Of a stretch of 64,000 nt of DNA, positions 17,249-26,889 are shown one piece after another. Within the stretch, counting starts at the first letter, position 1. Each line of letters starts with the position of its first letter. The stretch is from DUZB01 sp963747555 (GTDB taxonomy: Bacteria; Desulfobacterota; DSM-4660; Desulfatiglandales; Desulfatiglandaceae). The stretch spans positions 1-64,000 of the forward strand of contig CAVVFZ010000034.1 of assembly GCA_963747555.1 (NCBI GenBank), in the 5' to 3' direction. Position numbers and translations under genes: made by a program. The notes under the pieces were generated by a model, which saw nothing but the letters and a program-made list of their open reading frames with translations, did no database searches and was not told where the DNA came from.

Positions 17249-17320
17249 GATCTTTGCTCCTCGCAGGAGACTTTCTCCTGGCTGATTGTTGTCTGTTACC
17301 GGGTAACGGTCCTATTTTGC

Positions 17321-18127
17321 TTATCTGCCTGTCACCGACTTTTCCCCCTTGACCTCTGACTCTCTTATCCGCCCCACATCCGCCGATCGTATCCATCCCC
17401 GCTTTCGATCAGGGAGGTGAATGAGCATCCACCCATCCTCCACCCGCTCTTCGTCGACCATGGCTCCCTCATGGAGTTTAAAAAGGACCGTATCGGCAGA
17501 ATGGGGACCTGCCATGACAGGCACTTCCTTTTTCAGGATTACCGCCCGGTCATCGTACTTTACCTGAACCCATTTTGCCCCGAAAGAAAGGCCGGAAATG
17601 AACCAGCAGGTCAGCACCAGCACAAAGAGATAAAAAAACCATTCCGAACGGTAAAAGAGTCGTACGAGCAGAATCGTCCAGAAAAGGAGATTCAAGGCGG
17701 CAAATGCCCAGAAGAGCTCTTTCAGATTGAAGGAATCCATCCAGAACAGGGTGTGCTCCATAAATCCTGTCGATGCGGGAATGGCGTCGCGGGTAAGGTT
17801 TCGCGCATAGGCAAGATTAAACTGGAGGTCGGCATCCCTCGGGATCAGAAGGCGGGCCCTTTCATACTCGAGGATCGCCAAACCAACCCGGTTCAGTCGG
17901 ATATAGGCATTCCCCAGATTGTACAGCACATGCCCACCGGCATACCCGGAATTTATGAGATTTTGATACCCTTCAGCGGCTTTCTCGTAATGCCCTTCCT
18001 TCTGGGCCTGGTTGGCCTTGAAAAAAATTTCCTCCGGCCCATCAGCTCCGGCCCGCTTGATCGTACCTGAAAGAACCATCAATGCCGTCACAGCTGCAAC
18101 CACGGCGATTGTCCCAAGAAGCCTCAC
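17321..18127 (-). CDS. batE: BatE-like TPR and SH3-domain membrane protein
   Basis: A protein of about 268 residues. It has an N-terminal membrane segment and two to three tetratricopeptide repeats (about 34-100; AEGYQNLINSGYAGGHVLYNLGNAYIRL), then two membrane helices (about 145-190) and a C-terminal bacterial SH3 domain (about 205-258). This is the BatE layout. The GTG at 18127 overlaps the batD stop by 4 bases (GTGA) and has GGAAAGGGA upstream, so I prefer it to the ATG ten codons earlier. It is the last gene of the Bat operon. Confidence 0.75.
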   Translation of the reverse strand: MRLLGTIAVVAAVTALMVLSGTIKRAGADGPEEIFFKANQAQKEGHYEKAAEGYQNLINSGYAGGHVLYNLGNAYIRLNRVGLAILEYERARLLIPRDADLQFNLAYARNLTRDAIPASTGFMEHTLFWMDSFNLKELFWAFAALNLLFWTILLVRLFYRSEWFFYLFVLVLTCWFISGLSFGAKWVQVKYDDRAVILKKEVPVMAGPHSADTVLFKLHEGAMVDEERVEDGWMLIHLPDRKRGWIRSADVGRIRESEVKGEKSVTGR

Positions 18128-19902
18128 TTGATTTCCCTTTCCATCTGTTTTATGCAAGCGGCGATTTCCGTGCCGATAGGTTCCCGGGTCCGATCCTGAC
18201 CTGTGTAAATGGCGTTTTCAAGCTGCTTCAGCAGGGAGCCGAGTTTCATGGCCATATCAGGAGGTACACCTCTGGCCCGCAGGAGCGAAATCAGATCATC
18301 GGCCGTAATGGCAGCCATTTCCAATCCGAATCGGTCATTCACATAGTCCCTGACAGCCAGGATGAGACACCCCGCATCAGACCCTTCCAGAAGGCATGAC
18401 CGGATGGCTTTTCCGGCGGCCTTTTTCGCTCTCTGGACATGCGCGGAGTGGATCGACCTCTTTTTGATTTTTAAAACACCGAGCGCAAACCCGTAGAAAA
18501 CCCCGGGCGCAATCAGAAGCATCCACTGGAGGAAGGTCCCCTTTTGCCCATCCGAACCATTCCAATTATTTTCCACAAGGCCGAGATTCCTTACGGAATC
18601 GTGCAGGGGAAGAATATCGTGGCCGATCTCCTTTACATCCTGTTTGACAGGGGGCAAACGTGAAGTATCCGATTCTCCAACGGGAATTTTTTCGGAACGG
18701 CTCTCTTTTCCTGCCAGGACGGTAAGAGGGAAAGGGGTTGTTTCCAAGCGTTGGTACTGCGCTTTCTTAGGATCAAAGAAAGGAACAGTGAGGGAAGGAA
18801 TCGTGTACGTTCCCTCTTTTTCCGGAACCAGGGCCCATTTCATGGTCTTCGACCCGCGGATTCCGGCGGGATCCATTTCAGAAGTCAAGACCGGTTCATC
18901 CGCATAGACCTTGACGTCCTGCAGCTCCGGCATCTTCATATCAGGAATGCGGTTGATATTGCCCCTGCCTTCCACCTTCACCGTCAGGGTGGCGGACTCC
19001 CCGGCCTTCAGGCGCAGCGGATCAATGCCGGCACTTATGGTAAAATCTCCTACAAGTCCGCTAAAGCTCTCTGGTCTTCCCTTGAGCGGAAGCGGTTCCA
19101 CAATCAATTCCAGCACGTTGCTTGCAATGCTCAAAGGACGGTTTCCCGACATCAGACCGCCGCTGAAAAATGGATCATCAAACAGACCCCGTGCCGATCT
19201 TCGTCCGGGTTCGTTCACGGTCATATTCATGCGAGCCGGATCGATCCGGTACTTGCCCTCCTTTAACGGAGTCAGGGCGTAAGGGATCTCTATAATCCGA
19301 TATTGCAGGCCATCGTAAGCCCCTTCATATTCCGATGGCTTTGCCAACTGGGTGAAAGTGAGGTTCTCCTGCTCCGGAAGCTGAAGAGAAATGTTGGTCG
19401 CTTGTCTCCGAAGATAAAGCCTCAGGGTATAGATCGGCTGTTCTTCCGCGAAAACCTTGTCCTTGCTGAGAGATGAGACCAAAAAGATGCCCTTGGATGG
19501 GGCATTCCCCCCTGCATTCTGCTGCCTCACATGGATCGTTTGAACATCACTCTTGTACGCTTTGCCGTCGATACGCACTTCCGCGGGGCCTATTTGAAAT
19601 GTACCGGGCTTAGTGGGGGTTAGGAAGAAGCTGAAATTCACCCCCGAGCTGAATGTGCCATTGATAATATGAACACTGCTGGAGCTTCCCCCCCGCGTGA
19701 CATGAAAGGCGTCAAGCCCGAGGATGACGGGCGGGGCATCGCTGCTCCGGGCACCGGAGACATGAACGTCCATTTGGATTGTGTCATCCATTCCGGCCTC
19801 GGTCCTGTCCAACGACAATTTTATGGAAATGGGATCAGCAGCCAGGCAGGGCGGGCAAAAAAAGAGAAGCAAGAAAAGCCACATCAGGTTTACCGGCTTC
19901 AT
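18124..19902 (-). CDS. batD: BatD-like protein (oxygen tolerance domain)
   Basis: A 592-residue exported protein with a signal peptide (residues 1-21, cleavage after CLA) and several predicted beta-sandwich repeats (IKLSLDRTEAGMDD…; KAGESATLTVKVEGRGNINRIP near 300). A membrane helix lies near 447-467, followed by a helical cytoplasmic tail. The string GRGNINRIPDMKMPEL is typical of the BatD family. Bat proteins were linked to aerotolerance in Bacteroides and to envelope stress in Francisella and Leptospira; the molecular role is not settled. It overlaps batE by 4 bases and begins one base after the batBC stop. Confidence 0.85.
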   Translation of the reverse strand: MKPVNLMWLFLLLFFCPPCLAADPISIKLSLDRTEAGMDDTIQMDVHVSGARSSDAPPVILGLDAFHVTRGGSSSSVHIINGTFSSGVNFSFFLTPTKPGTFQIGPAEVRIDGKAYKSDVQTIHVRQQNAGGNAPSKGIFLVSSLSKDKVFAEEQPIYTLRLYLRRQATNISLQLPEQENLTFTQLAKPSEYEGAYDGLQYRIIEIPYALTPLKEGKYRIDPARMNMTVNEPGRRSARGLFDDPFFSGGLMSGNRPLSIASNVLELIVEPLPLKGRPESFSGLVGDFTISAGIDPLRLKAGESATLTVKVEGRGNINRIPDMKMPELQDVKVYADEPVLTSEMDPAGIRGSKTMKWALVPEKEGTYTIPSLTVPFFDPKKAQYQRLETTPFPLTVLAGKESRSEKIPVGESDTSRLPPVKQDVKEIGHDILPLHDSVRNLGLVENNWNGSDGQKGTFLQWMLLIAPGVFYGFALGVLKIKKRSIHSAHVQRAKKAAGKAIRSCLLEGSDAGCLILAVRDYVNDRFGLEMAAITADDLISLLRARGVPPDMAMKLGSLLKQLENAIYTGQDRTREPIGTEIAACIKQMEREIK

Positions 19903-19903
19903 A

Positions 19904-21811
19904 TTACCAGTCCTTCCCCGACTTTGGCTGCGACACCCCTCGTTCCTGAAGCTGAAGCTCCATGAGTCGCGTTCGATCCTCTTTCACATTGTCCAGCATG
20001 GCCTCGGCCTTTGATATCGACATGGATGCCGTTTCCGATTTTTTCCCGTCATCCTTTGATTTTGATTCAGCAGGGGCATTTTGCGCCTGAAGCTCGCCCG
20101 AAAGGTCCTGCTTATCCTCCTTCTTTTCCGGCTCCCGGCGCTGTTCCGGCCCGTTCTTTTCTCCGGAATCTCCCCTCTTCTGTTCCTTTTCTTTATCGGA
20201 GTCGCGCTTCTTATCCTGTTCCGCTGAAGCTTTGTTTTCTCCGTCAGCTTCCTTTTGTGGCTCCTGTGCCTTGTTCTCCTGGTTCTTTTTCTCCTGGCCC
20301 TTATTCTTTTGGTCCTTGGATGAATCCCCTTCCTTTTTTTCCTCACTCTTTTTCTGCTTCTGGATCTCCTTCAAAGTCAATTCCAGGTTGAATTTTGCAT
20401 TTTCGCTCTCAGGTTGCAGTTGAATGGCTTGTTTGAAATATTGGACCGCCGCGGAAAAATCACCCTGTTTAAAGGCGGTGTTGCCTGCGTTGAATACCGC
20501 CTTATACTGCATCTCTTTATCCTGACTCCTTTTGTAAACACTGGAAAAGGCGGCCATAGCGCCCTTATAATCCGAGCCCTGATAACCGGCGCATCCCCGG
20601 TTGTACCGGAAGCGCAGATCTTTCGGATTGTCCATGTCGGATTTTTCGTAAAGCGCTTCGGCCTCCTTGAATTTGCCTTTGCGGTACAGTTCATCTGGAT
20701 TCTCAGACCCGAAAACCGGAGCCACCCATCCGGCCATGCTGGACGACAGAAAAACAGGCATCAGAAAGAAAAAGGAAAGAATAAAGATACGCAGTCTTTT
20801 TCCGGAAAAGGAAGATTTCTTCCCCATGTTGTGCAAAAATCCTTCAAAGAGCAGGATGACAAAGGCAGCTAATACAAAGAGGTAGAATTTCTCCTCGAAT
20901 ATCTTGATCTTTCCGCTCTTAAGGGTAGAGGCATGCGTACTCGATTTCACCCCGTCAAAATAGAGGAGATCCAGGTCCAGATCTCCGGAAACGGCCCGCA
21001 CATACCGCCCGCCCGTGAGAGAGGCGATCTCTTGCAGGGCTTGCTCATCCAGTTTGGAAAGGATCATGTTTCCGTCCGCGTCTTTCTTGAAACCGCCCTT
21101 CCCTTCCTGTTGGGGTATGGGTCCGCCGGAGGGATCTCCAATGCCAAATACAAAGATCTTGATTCCTTTTGCAGCCGCTTCCCTGGCCGCCTGAACCCCT
21201 TTTGCCTCGTTGTCCTCTCCATCGGTAATCAGAATCATGACCTTATCGGTCTCCGCCTTTGGGTCAAAGGCCGACATTCCCACCTTCAGCGCTTCGCCCA
21301 GATCGGTCCCGGGCACAGGAATCAATTCCGGACTGAGGGCGTTTAAAAACAGATTAAGGGCGCCGTAATCCAGGGTCAGAGGACACTGTATGAAGGCCGC
21401 ACCCGAAAAGGCCACCAGCGCAACCCTGTCCCCCTGCACGACCCTGATGAAGTCCGAGATTTCTCTCCTGGCCCTCTCCAGTCTGTCCGGTTTCACATCC
21501 TGAACCAGCATGCTCGGAGAAACATCCACAAGAAGCACGATATCAACCCCTTTTTGAGTCACTTCCTGGTAATGGCTGCCCCACCGGGGACCGGCAAGGG
21601 CAATCAGCATGAATCCCAATGCGCTGATGGTCAGGATTGGCCTTATGGCCCGCATACCCTCCGACCCATCCCCGGTCAGACGGGTGAGGAGTGGGGGATC
21701 GGCAAACTTTTCAAGGGATTGTCTGACTTTGCGCCCGCGAAAAACAAAGACCAGAACGGTCAAAGGAAGAAGCCAGAGGAAATGAAGCATCCATGGATGG
21801 GACAGATTCAT
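19904..21811 (-). CDS. BatB-BatC fusion: von Willebrand A domain plus TPR protein
   Basis: A 635-residue fusion. The N-terminal BatB part has two membrane helices (about 8-25 and 59-75), a VWA domain with metal site DVSPSM (Asp96, Ser98, Ser100) and a third helix (about 308-330). After a further helix (about 344-362), a BatC part has TPR repeats (about 378-480). The final ~150 residues are a highly charged Lys/Glu/Gln-rich low-complexity tail, probably extended. BatB and BatC are separate proteins in Bacteroides; a fusion gives fixed stoichiometry. It overlaps batA by 4 bases. Confidence 0.85.
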   Translation of the reverse strand: MNLSHPWMLHFLWLLPLTVLVFVFRGRKVRQSLEKFADPPLLTRLTGDGSEGMRAIRPILTISALGFMLIALAGPRWGSHYQEVTQKGVDIVLLVDVSPSMLVQDVKPDRLERARREISDFIRVVQGDRVALVAFSGAAFIQCPLTLDYGALNLFLNALSPELIPVPGTDLGEALKVGMSAFDPKAETDKVMILITDGEDNEAKGVQAAREAAAKGIKIFVFGIGDPSGGPIPQQEGKGGFKKDADGNMILSKLDEQALQEIASLTGGRYVRAVSGDLDLDLLYFDGVKSSTHASTLKSGKIKIFEEKFYLFVLAAFVILLFEGFLHNMGKKSSFSGKRLRIFILSFFFLMPVFLSSSMAGWVAPVFGSENPDELYRKGKFKEAEALYEKSDMDNPKDLRFRYNRGCAGYQGSDYKGAMAAFSSVYKRSQDKEMQYKAVFNAGNTAFKQGDFSAAVQYFKQAIQLQPESENAKFNLELTLKEIQKQKKSEEKKEGDSSKDQKNKGQEKKNQENKAQEPQKEADGENKASAEQDKKRDSDKEKEQKRGDSGEKNGPEQRREPEKKEDKQDLSGELQAQNAPAESKSKDDGKKSETASMSISKAEAMLDNVKEDRTRLMELQLQERGVSQPKSGKDW

Positions 21812-22803
21812 GGGAGTACCCTCAGTACAACGGTTTCAAGCAGGATCTTGAGGACAAAAAGAAAAATAGCCGGGATGAGGAAATAGAGATACAGTTCCCT
21901 GAAGTGAAAGAACTCTTTGACCTTCACGTCTCGTTTTTCGGCATGGTCTATGATTTCATACACTTCCGCCAACCCCTTGCTGTCGGAAGCGCGAAAGTAT
22001 CTTCCCCCTCCCGTTTCCGCCATCTTTTTCAGGGTTTTTTCGTCCAGGTCCACCCTTTCATAGACCGTTCGCTCTCCAAAAAAGGTCTTGACCTTGAAAG
22101 GGGCGGGACCTTCGCCGCCCACACCGATTGTATAGATCTTGATTCCGAGCGCCCTAACCGCCTGCGCCGCCTCTTCCGGAGAGATGCTCCCGGCATTTTG
22201 TCTGCCATCCGTAAGAAGAATCAATATCTTCGCCTTGGCTTCGATATCCTTGAGCCGTTTGCCCCCAATCGCAATGGCCGTGCCGATGGCCGTGCGGTCG
22301 CCCGCCATTCCGATGGTCATCTTGTCCACAAGCCCCAAAAGAAGCCCTTTATCCACGGTGAGTGGGGCCTGCGTAAACGCCTCCTCCCCGAATACCACCA
22401 GTCCGATACGATCCGTTTCTCTCTTCTTAATAAAATCACTGACCACCTTCTTCACCGCAGTCAGCCGGGAAACAGGTGTCCCGTCCAGGGTGAAATCCAG
22501 GGCCTGCATGGATCCGGACGTATCGAGACAGAGGACAATATCCACGCCCGGGGAACGGATATCCCTCGAAACATTATATAGTTGCGGCCTGGCTGCCGCA
22601 ATTGCCAGCAGGATGAGGGTGCATGCCTTAAGCAGGAGGGGGAGCCTCACAAGCCACCCGGTCCTGCCCCCTGTCAAAGGAGCCATACGCGATGCCATGG
22701 AATGGGTAAGGCCCGAAGGCTTCCTTCTCCACGCAAAGACAAGCCATCCTGCAACCGGCAACAACAAAAAGAGGAGGAGTGGGTAGGCAAACCGGAACAT
22801 CAT
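21808..22803 (-). CDS. batA: BatA-like von Willebrand A domain membrane protein
   Basis: A 331-residue protein. Two membrane helices near the N-terminus (about 5-25 and 55-70) are followed by a VWA domain with metal site LDTSGSM near residue 94 and the downstream LLTDGRQNAG block, then a C-terminal membrane helix (about 305-328). The VWA domain would face the periplasm and bind partner proteins through the metal ion. It overlaps the genes on both sides by 4 bases, so translation of the operon is tightly coupled. Confidence 0.85.
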   Translation of the reverse strand: MMFRFAYPLLLFLLLPVAGWLVFAWRRKPSGLTHSMASRMAPLTGGRTGWLVRLPLLLKACTLILLAIAAARPQLYNVSRDIRSPGVDIVLCLDTSGSMQALDFTLDGTPVSRLTAVKKVVSDFIKKRETDRIGLVVFGEEAFTQAPLTVDKGLLLGLVDKMTIGMAGDRTAIGTAIAIGGKRLKDIEAKAKILILLTDGRQNAGSISPEEAAQAVRALGIKIYTIGVGGEGPAPFKVKTFFGERTVYERVDLDEKTLKKMAETGGGRYFRASDSKGLAEVYEIIDHAEKRDVKVKEFFHFRELYLYFLIPAIFLFVLKILLETVVLRVLP

Positions 22804-23825
22804 CGAAACCGCCTCCCTCCCCGGAGTCTCTTCCGGATCGATCTATCCTCTTGCGTTTTCTTTGCCAAGGGTTGCCCGATTTCCTTTTCAAACGATTCAC
22901 AGGTGTCCTCAATGTAGCCAAGGGCCTTTTTTACTTCCTCTTCCTTTCGGGCCTGCGTGGGTTTGAAGTCGGCAAATTTCACCAGATCCGCCTGTCTGAG
23001 CAGCTGGAGAAGTTCCCTGTCTTTCCCCTCTTTTATGGCCAGGGCGATCTCCTGGGTAGTAAATTCAACCGCTGGAAATCCTCGGAGTTCTTCGAGATAT
23101 CTCCTCATAATCTCGGAAAATCGAAAATAAAAGACCTTCAGCTGTCCCCGCTCGAAGAGCTTTTCTCCCTCAAGCGCCTGGATGCTTTCTCTCGCCGCCA
23201 CATGGGGAAGGATCCGAGGCATCTTGTCAACCCTACCCGCTCCGCCTCTTTTTCGCCACCACAAAAATCCCCCGGCCAGCAGGCACAGCAGCAAGATTGC
23301 CGCACCCCAAAACACTTCTTTCTTCCATTCGAAGCCGGTGGGGATGATGCCGTAAATCGGTTTAAGCACGGCCTCTTCCGGCTTCTCCCCCAGGTTCGAA
23401 AGGACATTCAGAGAGGCCGGCTCCGCATCCAGGACGGCTTCCGCCCCGTTCTTATTCAGGTATGTGACGGACAAAGGGCCAGTGGCGAGGGACCCCAGCT
23501 TATCCACCAGCAGTTTAATGCGTATTTCTCCTGAAAGGCCTTCCCCGGCAGGTGTTCCGCCGCCCACCGAAGGGATGTTTTCCAAGCCCAGAACCGTGAG
23601 CCCATCAAGCCCTTTTATCCCGACTTTATCGGGCAATCGGGCCCCCTCGGGGAGGGCGTAGTGCAGGATGAGCGTGACCACACTGCCCACCCGGGCGGAA
23701 GGCGGAATTATGGAGGTACTGAGAGCCCGCGATTGAGACGGATCCTCATTCGCCCCTGCAAAGGTAGCCACAACTGCGCCAAAAAGAGAAAAAAGGAACA
23801 GAAGAACAAAGGCCCGGCTTTTCAT
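22800..23825 (-). CDS. Exported membrane protein of the Bat operon (DUF4381-like C-terminus)
   Basis: A 341-residue protein: signal peptide (about 1-24), a beta-rich periplasmic part (about 35-150), one membrane helix (about 172-190, WGAAILLLCLLAGGFLWW), then a cytoplasmic helical domain (about 215-320; FYFRFSEIMRRYLEELRG) that resembles DUF4381-type proteins found beside MoxR and DUF58 genes. No enzymatic motif is visible. It probably links the periplasmic VWA proteins to the cytoplasmic MoxR-DUF58 pair; that is inferred from topology and operon position. Confidence 0.65.
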   Translation of the reverse strand: MKSRAFVLLFLFSLFGAVVATFAGANEDPSQSRALSTSIIPPSARVGSVVTLILHYALPEGARLPDKVGIKGLDGLTVLGLENIPSVGGGTPAGEGLSGEIRIKLLVDKLGSLATGPLSVTYLNKNGAEAVLDAEPASLNVLSNLGEKPEEAVLKPIYGIIPTGFEWKKEVFWGAAILLLCLLAGGFLWWRKRGGAGRVDKMPRILPHVAARESIQALEGEKLFERGQLKVFYFRFSEIMRRYLEELRGFPAVEFTTQEIALAIKEGKDRELLQLLRQADLVKFADFKPTQARKEEEVKKALGYIEDTCESFEKEIGQPLAKKTQEDRSIRKRLRGGRRFR

Positions 23826-24697
23826 TGCCTCCTTCTCCTTTTTTCAAAAAGGCTGATCAACGGCTCCACCAGTGGCCCGTCCGTGTAAAGCAGCACCTGT
23901 TCCAGACCTGCCTTGCGGAATAGGCGATCGAGATCGGATTCTCTCTCCTGCCTGTATTCGCGCCATCTTTCCCTGAATTTTTTACTGGAACTGTTGACGA
24001 AAGCGATTTCCCCCGTTTCAGGGTCCTTCAGCCTGACAAGACCCACCCGGGGCAGTTCCTTCTCGGCAGGATCCACAATCCGGATCACCGTAAGGTCGTG
24101 CTTCTTTGCCGTCAAACGCAGGGACCTTTCAAAACCGGTATCCATGCAGTCCGAGATGAGAAAGACAATGGCGTGGCGTTTCACCACCCGGTTCAGATAG
24201 TCCAGCGCATCTTCGATACCGGTTCGCAGGTTCTCCGGTTCAAAAGTGAAGATTTCCTTGATCAGCCGCCATACATGGGATGCCCCTTTTTTTGGAGGGA
24301 TATATTTTTCCACCTTCGAACTGAACAGGATCGCCCCCACTTTGTCATTGGTTCGAATGGCCAGGAAGGCCAACATACCGGCAACCTCCGCCAGGAGCTC
24401 CCGTTTGAATTTTCTTTTGGTGCCGAAAAGATGCGAACCCGAAAGATCCAGCAGGAGCATGACCGTCAGTTCGCGCTCCTCGTGAAAGACCTTTACGAAT
24501 GGATGGCCGAAACGGGCCGAAACATTCCAGTCAATGGTCCGGATGTCATCTCCGATCTGATATTCCCGGACTTCGGCAAATTCCATGCCTCTCCCCCTGA
24601 ACGCACTTTCATACTGCCCTGCGTACAGGTTATTGGCCATCCTCCTGGTGGAAAAGTGGAACCGTTGAATCTTCTTGAACAGTTCGACGGAGATCAT
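23822..24697 (-). CDS. DUF58 domain protein of the MoxR-Bat operon
   Basis: A cytoplasmic protein of about 291 residues with the DUF58 signature GRGMEFAEVREYQIGDDIR followed by IDWNVSARFG (about residues 37-66). Beyond this is a degenerate VWA-like fold (LLLDLSGSHLFG; FLISDCMD). DUF58 proteins are the usual partners of MoxR ATPases. ATG 24697 is chosen; it begins one base after the moxR stop, and a longer upstream frame overlaps moxR. Its stop overlaps the next gene's start by 4 bases. Confidence 0.85.
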   Translation of the reverse strand: MISVELFKKIQRFHFSTRRMANNLYAGQYESAFRGRGMEFAEVREYQIGDDIRTIDWNVSARFGHPFVKVFHEERELTVMLLLDLSGSHLFGTKRKFKRELLAEVAGMLAFLAIRTNDKVGAILFSSKVEKYIPPKKGASHVWRLIKEIFTFEPENLRTGIEDALDYLNRVVKRHAIVFLISDCMDTGFERSLRLTAKKHDLTVIRIVDPAEKELPRVGLVRLKDPETGEIAFVNSSSKKFRERWREYRQERESDLDRLFRKAGLEQVLLYTDGPLVEPLISLFEKRRRRQ

Positions 24698-24698
24698 T

Positions 24699-25685
24699 TC
24701 AAGGGACCTCGATCTGTTCCAGCAGCCGACCAATCAGGTCATCCGTGCTCTTTTCCTCCGCTTCCGCCTCATAGCTCAGAATGATCCGGTGTCTCAATAT
24801 GTCGGGCGCCATCGATTTCACATCCTGCGGCGTCACGTATCCCCTGCCGTTGAGAAACGCATGGGCCCGGGCTGCCAGCCCCAGCCAGATAGAGGCCCTG
24901 GGAGAAGCGCCGTAGCTGATCATGGATGCCATTTCGCCGTCCAGTTTTCCGGGGGCTCGGGTAGCCCTGACGATCTCTACGATATAATCCATGATCCTTT
25001 CCTCCATGTGAATCGATCTCATGGTTTCAGCGGCCTCATGGATATGGCGAAAATCCACAATGCCGACAATGGCATCCCCTTCCCTGGAATAAGCCCTTTC
25101 CATGATCTGTTTTTCTTCCTGGGCCGAAGGATAATCCACCTTTATCTTCATCATGAATCGGTCGATCTGGGCCTCGGGGAGGGGATAGGTCCCCTCTTGT
25201 TCTATGGGGTTCTGCGTCGCCAGTACCAGAAATGGGTTTCCTAAAGGAAAAGTCGTTTCCCCAATGGTGATCTGCCGCTCTTGCATGGCCTCCAGCAAGG
25301 CGCTCTGCACCTTGGCCGGCGCCCGGTTGATTTCGTCTGCAAGGATGATGTGGTTGAATATGGGTCCTTTCTTGATCTCAAAGGTAACCGTATCCGGCCT
25401 GTAAAACTGGGTCCCCAGGATATCCGCGGGAAGGAGATCGGGCGTAAACTGAATCCGTTGAAAAGAAGTTCTTATGGAGGCTGCAAGGGACTTGACAGCC
25501 GTCGTCTTTGCCAACCCGGGAAGCCCTTCCAGCAGGATGTGTCCATCGCACAAGAGGCCGATTAACAACCTCTCGATAAGCCGCCTCTGGCCGACAATCA
25601 CTTTCTCTATTTCAGCCATGATCCTTCGGAGCACCATGCTTTGCTTTTCAACCTGTTCCGTGATTTCACCGATATCCCTACTCAC
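24699..25685 (-). CDS. moxR: MoxR family AAA+ ATPase
   Basis: A AAA+ ATPase of about 328 residues with Walker A EGLPGLAKTT, Walker B IILADEINRAPAK, sensor 1 ATQNP and the MoxR block GTYPLPEAQIDRFM. MoxR proteins act as chaperone-like ATPases that activate VWA-domain partners; here those are the downstream DUF58 and Bat proteins. GTG 25685 has GGGAGG eight bases upstream and is preferred to an upstream ATG without a ribosome site. It is the first gene of the operon. Confidence 0.9.
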   Translation of the reverse strand: MSRDIGEITEQVEKQSMVLRRIMAEIEKVIVGQRRLIERLLIGLLCDGHILLEGLPGLAKTTAVKSLAASIRTSFQRIQFTPDLLPADILGTQFYRPDTVTFEIKKGPIFNHIILADEINRAPAKVQSALLEAMQERQITIGETTFPLGNPFLVLATQNPIEQEGTYPLPEAQIDRFMMKIKVDYPSAQEEKQIMERAYSREGDAIVGIVDFRHIHEAAETMRSIHMEERIMDYIVEIVRATRAPGKLDGEMASMISYGASPRASIWLGLAARAHAFLNGRGYVTPQDVKSMAPDILRHRIILSYEAEAEEKSTDDLIGRLLEQIEVP

Positions 25686-25969
25686 GTCTTTTTCCTCCCT
25701 GAAATCGATTAAAGAAATTGGAAACTCTAAATTTGAGAACCATTTATGAATAATGCCGTCAGGGTTTGGGGTGACCCAAGATAGCAATCTTCAAAGTTAT
25801 ATTTGATGACGGCGGTCAACTTGAAACAATAAGGATATTGTCGAACGGTTTTCAGAGGTAAGCGAGACAAAAAAGGAGGAAAGGTGGAAATGTGAAGCGC
25901 TTCGGCTTCAGACATATAGTAAAATACTTGTTCTGGAACCCTGCAACAATATCTTTTTCATGAAATAAG

Positions 25970-26046
25970 TGGTCGGGACGACTGGATTTGAACCAGCGGC
26001 CCCCGCGTCCCGAACGCGGTGCTCTACCAGACTGAGCCACGTCCCG
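25970..26046 (-). tRNA. tRNA-Pro (anticodon CGG)
   Basis: The minus strand folds into a full cloverleaf of 77 nt including an encoded CCA (25970-25972). The acceptor stem is CGGGACG/CGTCCCG, with discriminator A at 25973. The anticodon stem CCGCG/CGCGG holds loop TTCGGGA with anticodon CGG at 26010-26012. The T-arm carries TTCAAATCC. Position and sequence match proline tRNA. Confidence 0.95.
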
Positions 26047-26200
26047 ACATGAGCCCATCCATTAAATTAAACGTTGAATTTATCCTATCTTGATTCGTAA
26101 AGCAAGAACAAATTATTCACGGTTTCAAAAAAGTCAAACGCCCCACAAAACAAGCCTTGTGAATTCGGATTGCGCTTAAAAGCTGATTACTTATCTAAGC

Positions 26201-26791
26201 TTACAGATGCTCCATAATAATCTTGATGAAATTATCCATAATCTTGGCGGTGGCGCCCCAGATGAGATCGTCCCGGTACTTAAAACTCAGGGTATTGAGC
26301 GTCATCCCGTCATACTCCACCAGGTGCATCTTCTCCTGTATGTTTTCGGGAAAAAACCGGTTGAGAGGTACTTTGATGATGGAATCCACTTCGGACCGGT
26401 TAAGGATCAGATCGTCAGGATAGGGAATGAGGCCCACAAAAGGATGAATAACAAAATTGGAGACAAGCGTAAGTGTGTCGTCGATTCGCCCCAAGATTTC
26501 CACCTGTTCCCTGTAAACGCCAATCTCTTCGTACGTCTCGCGAAGAGCGGTATCCTCAACAGTTTGGTCTCCCTCGTCGACCCCGCCGCCCGGAAACGAT
26601 ATCTGCCCTTTGTGCTCGGCTACCGTGTCGGTTCTTTTGGTAAACAGTACACGGCACAACCCATGGTCGTCAAACAGCGGGATCAGAACACTCGCATGCC
26701 GGTATTTTAACTCTTCGTCGGCAATGAGTTGTGGTTTTCTCTCCTTCAGGATTTTGCGAATATGATCTGTCAGGCACACTTCTTCCGGCAT
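26201..26791 (-). CDS. Nudix hydrolase, coenzyme A pyrophosphatase type
   Basis: A 196-residue protein with a Nudix box FPGGGVDEGDQ followed by ALRETYEEIGV (about residues 66-92). The upstream string VLFTKRTDTVAEHKGQISFPGG (see about 48-69) is typical of the NudL-like coenzyme A and acyl-CoA pyrophosphatases. It would hydrolyse CoA-type pyrophosphates in the cytoplasm. It stands alone on the minus strand, 154 bases from the tRNA gene. Another Nudix specificity cannot be excluded by sequence reading alone. Confidence 0.85.
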   Translation of the reverse strand: MPEEVCLTDHIRKILKERKPQLIADEELKYRHASVLIPLFDDHGLCRVLFTKRTDTVAEHKGQISFPGGGVDEGDQTVEDTALRETYEEIGVYREQVEILGRIDDTLTLVSNFVIHPFVGLIPYPDDLILNRSEVDSIIKVPLNRFFPENIQEKMHLVEYDGMTLNTLSFKYRDDLIWGATAKIMDNFIKIIMEHL

Positions 26792-26889
26792 GGTTTCACG
26801 GATCCAGATTTATGGCATCTAATAAGTTATGAATTTCATCAAATATGATCATTATTGCCCAAGGTTCAAGCCGGCCATGTTTTTTCTAA

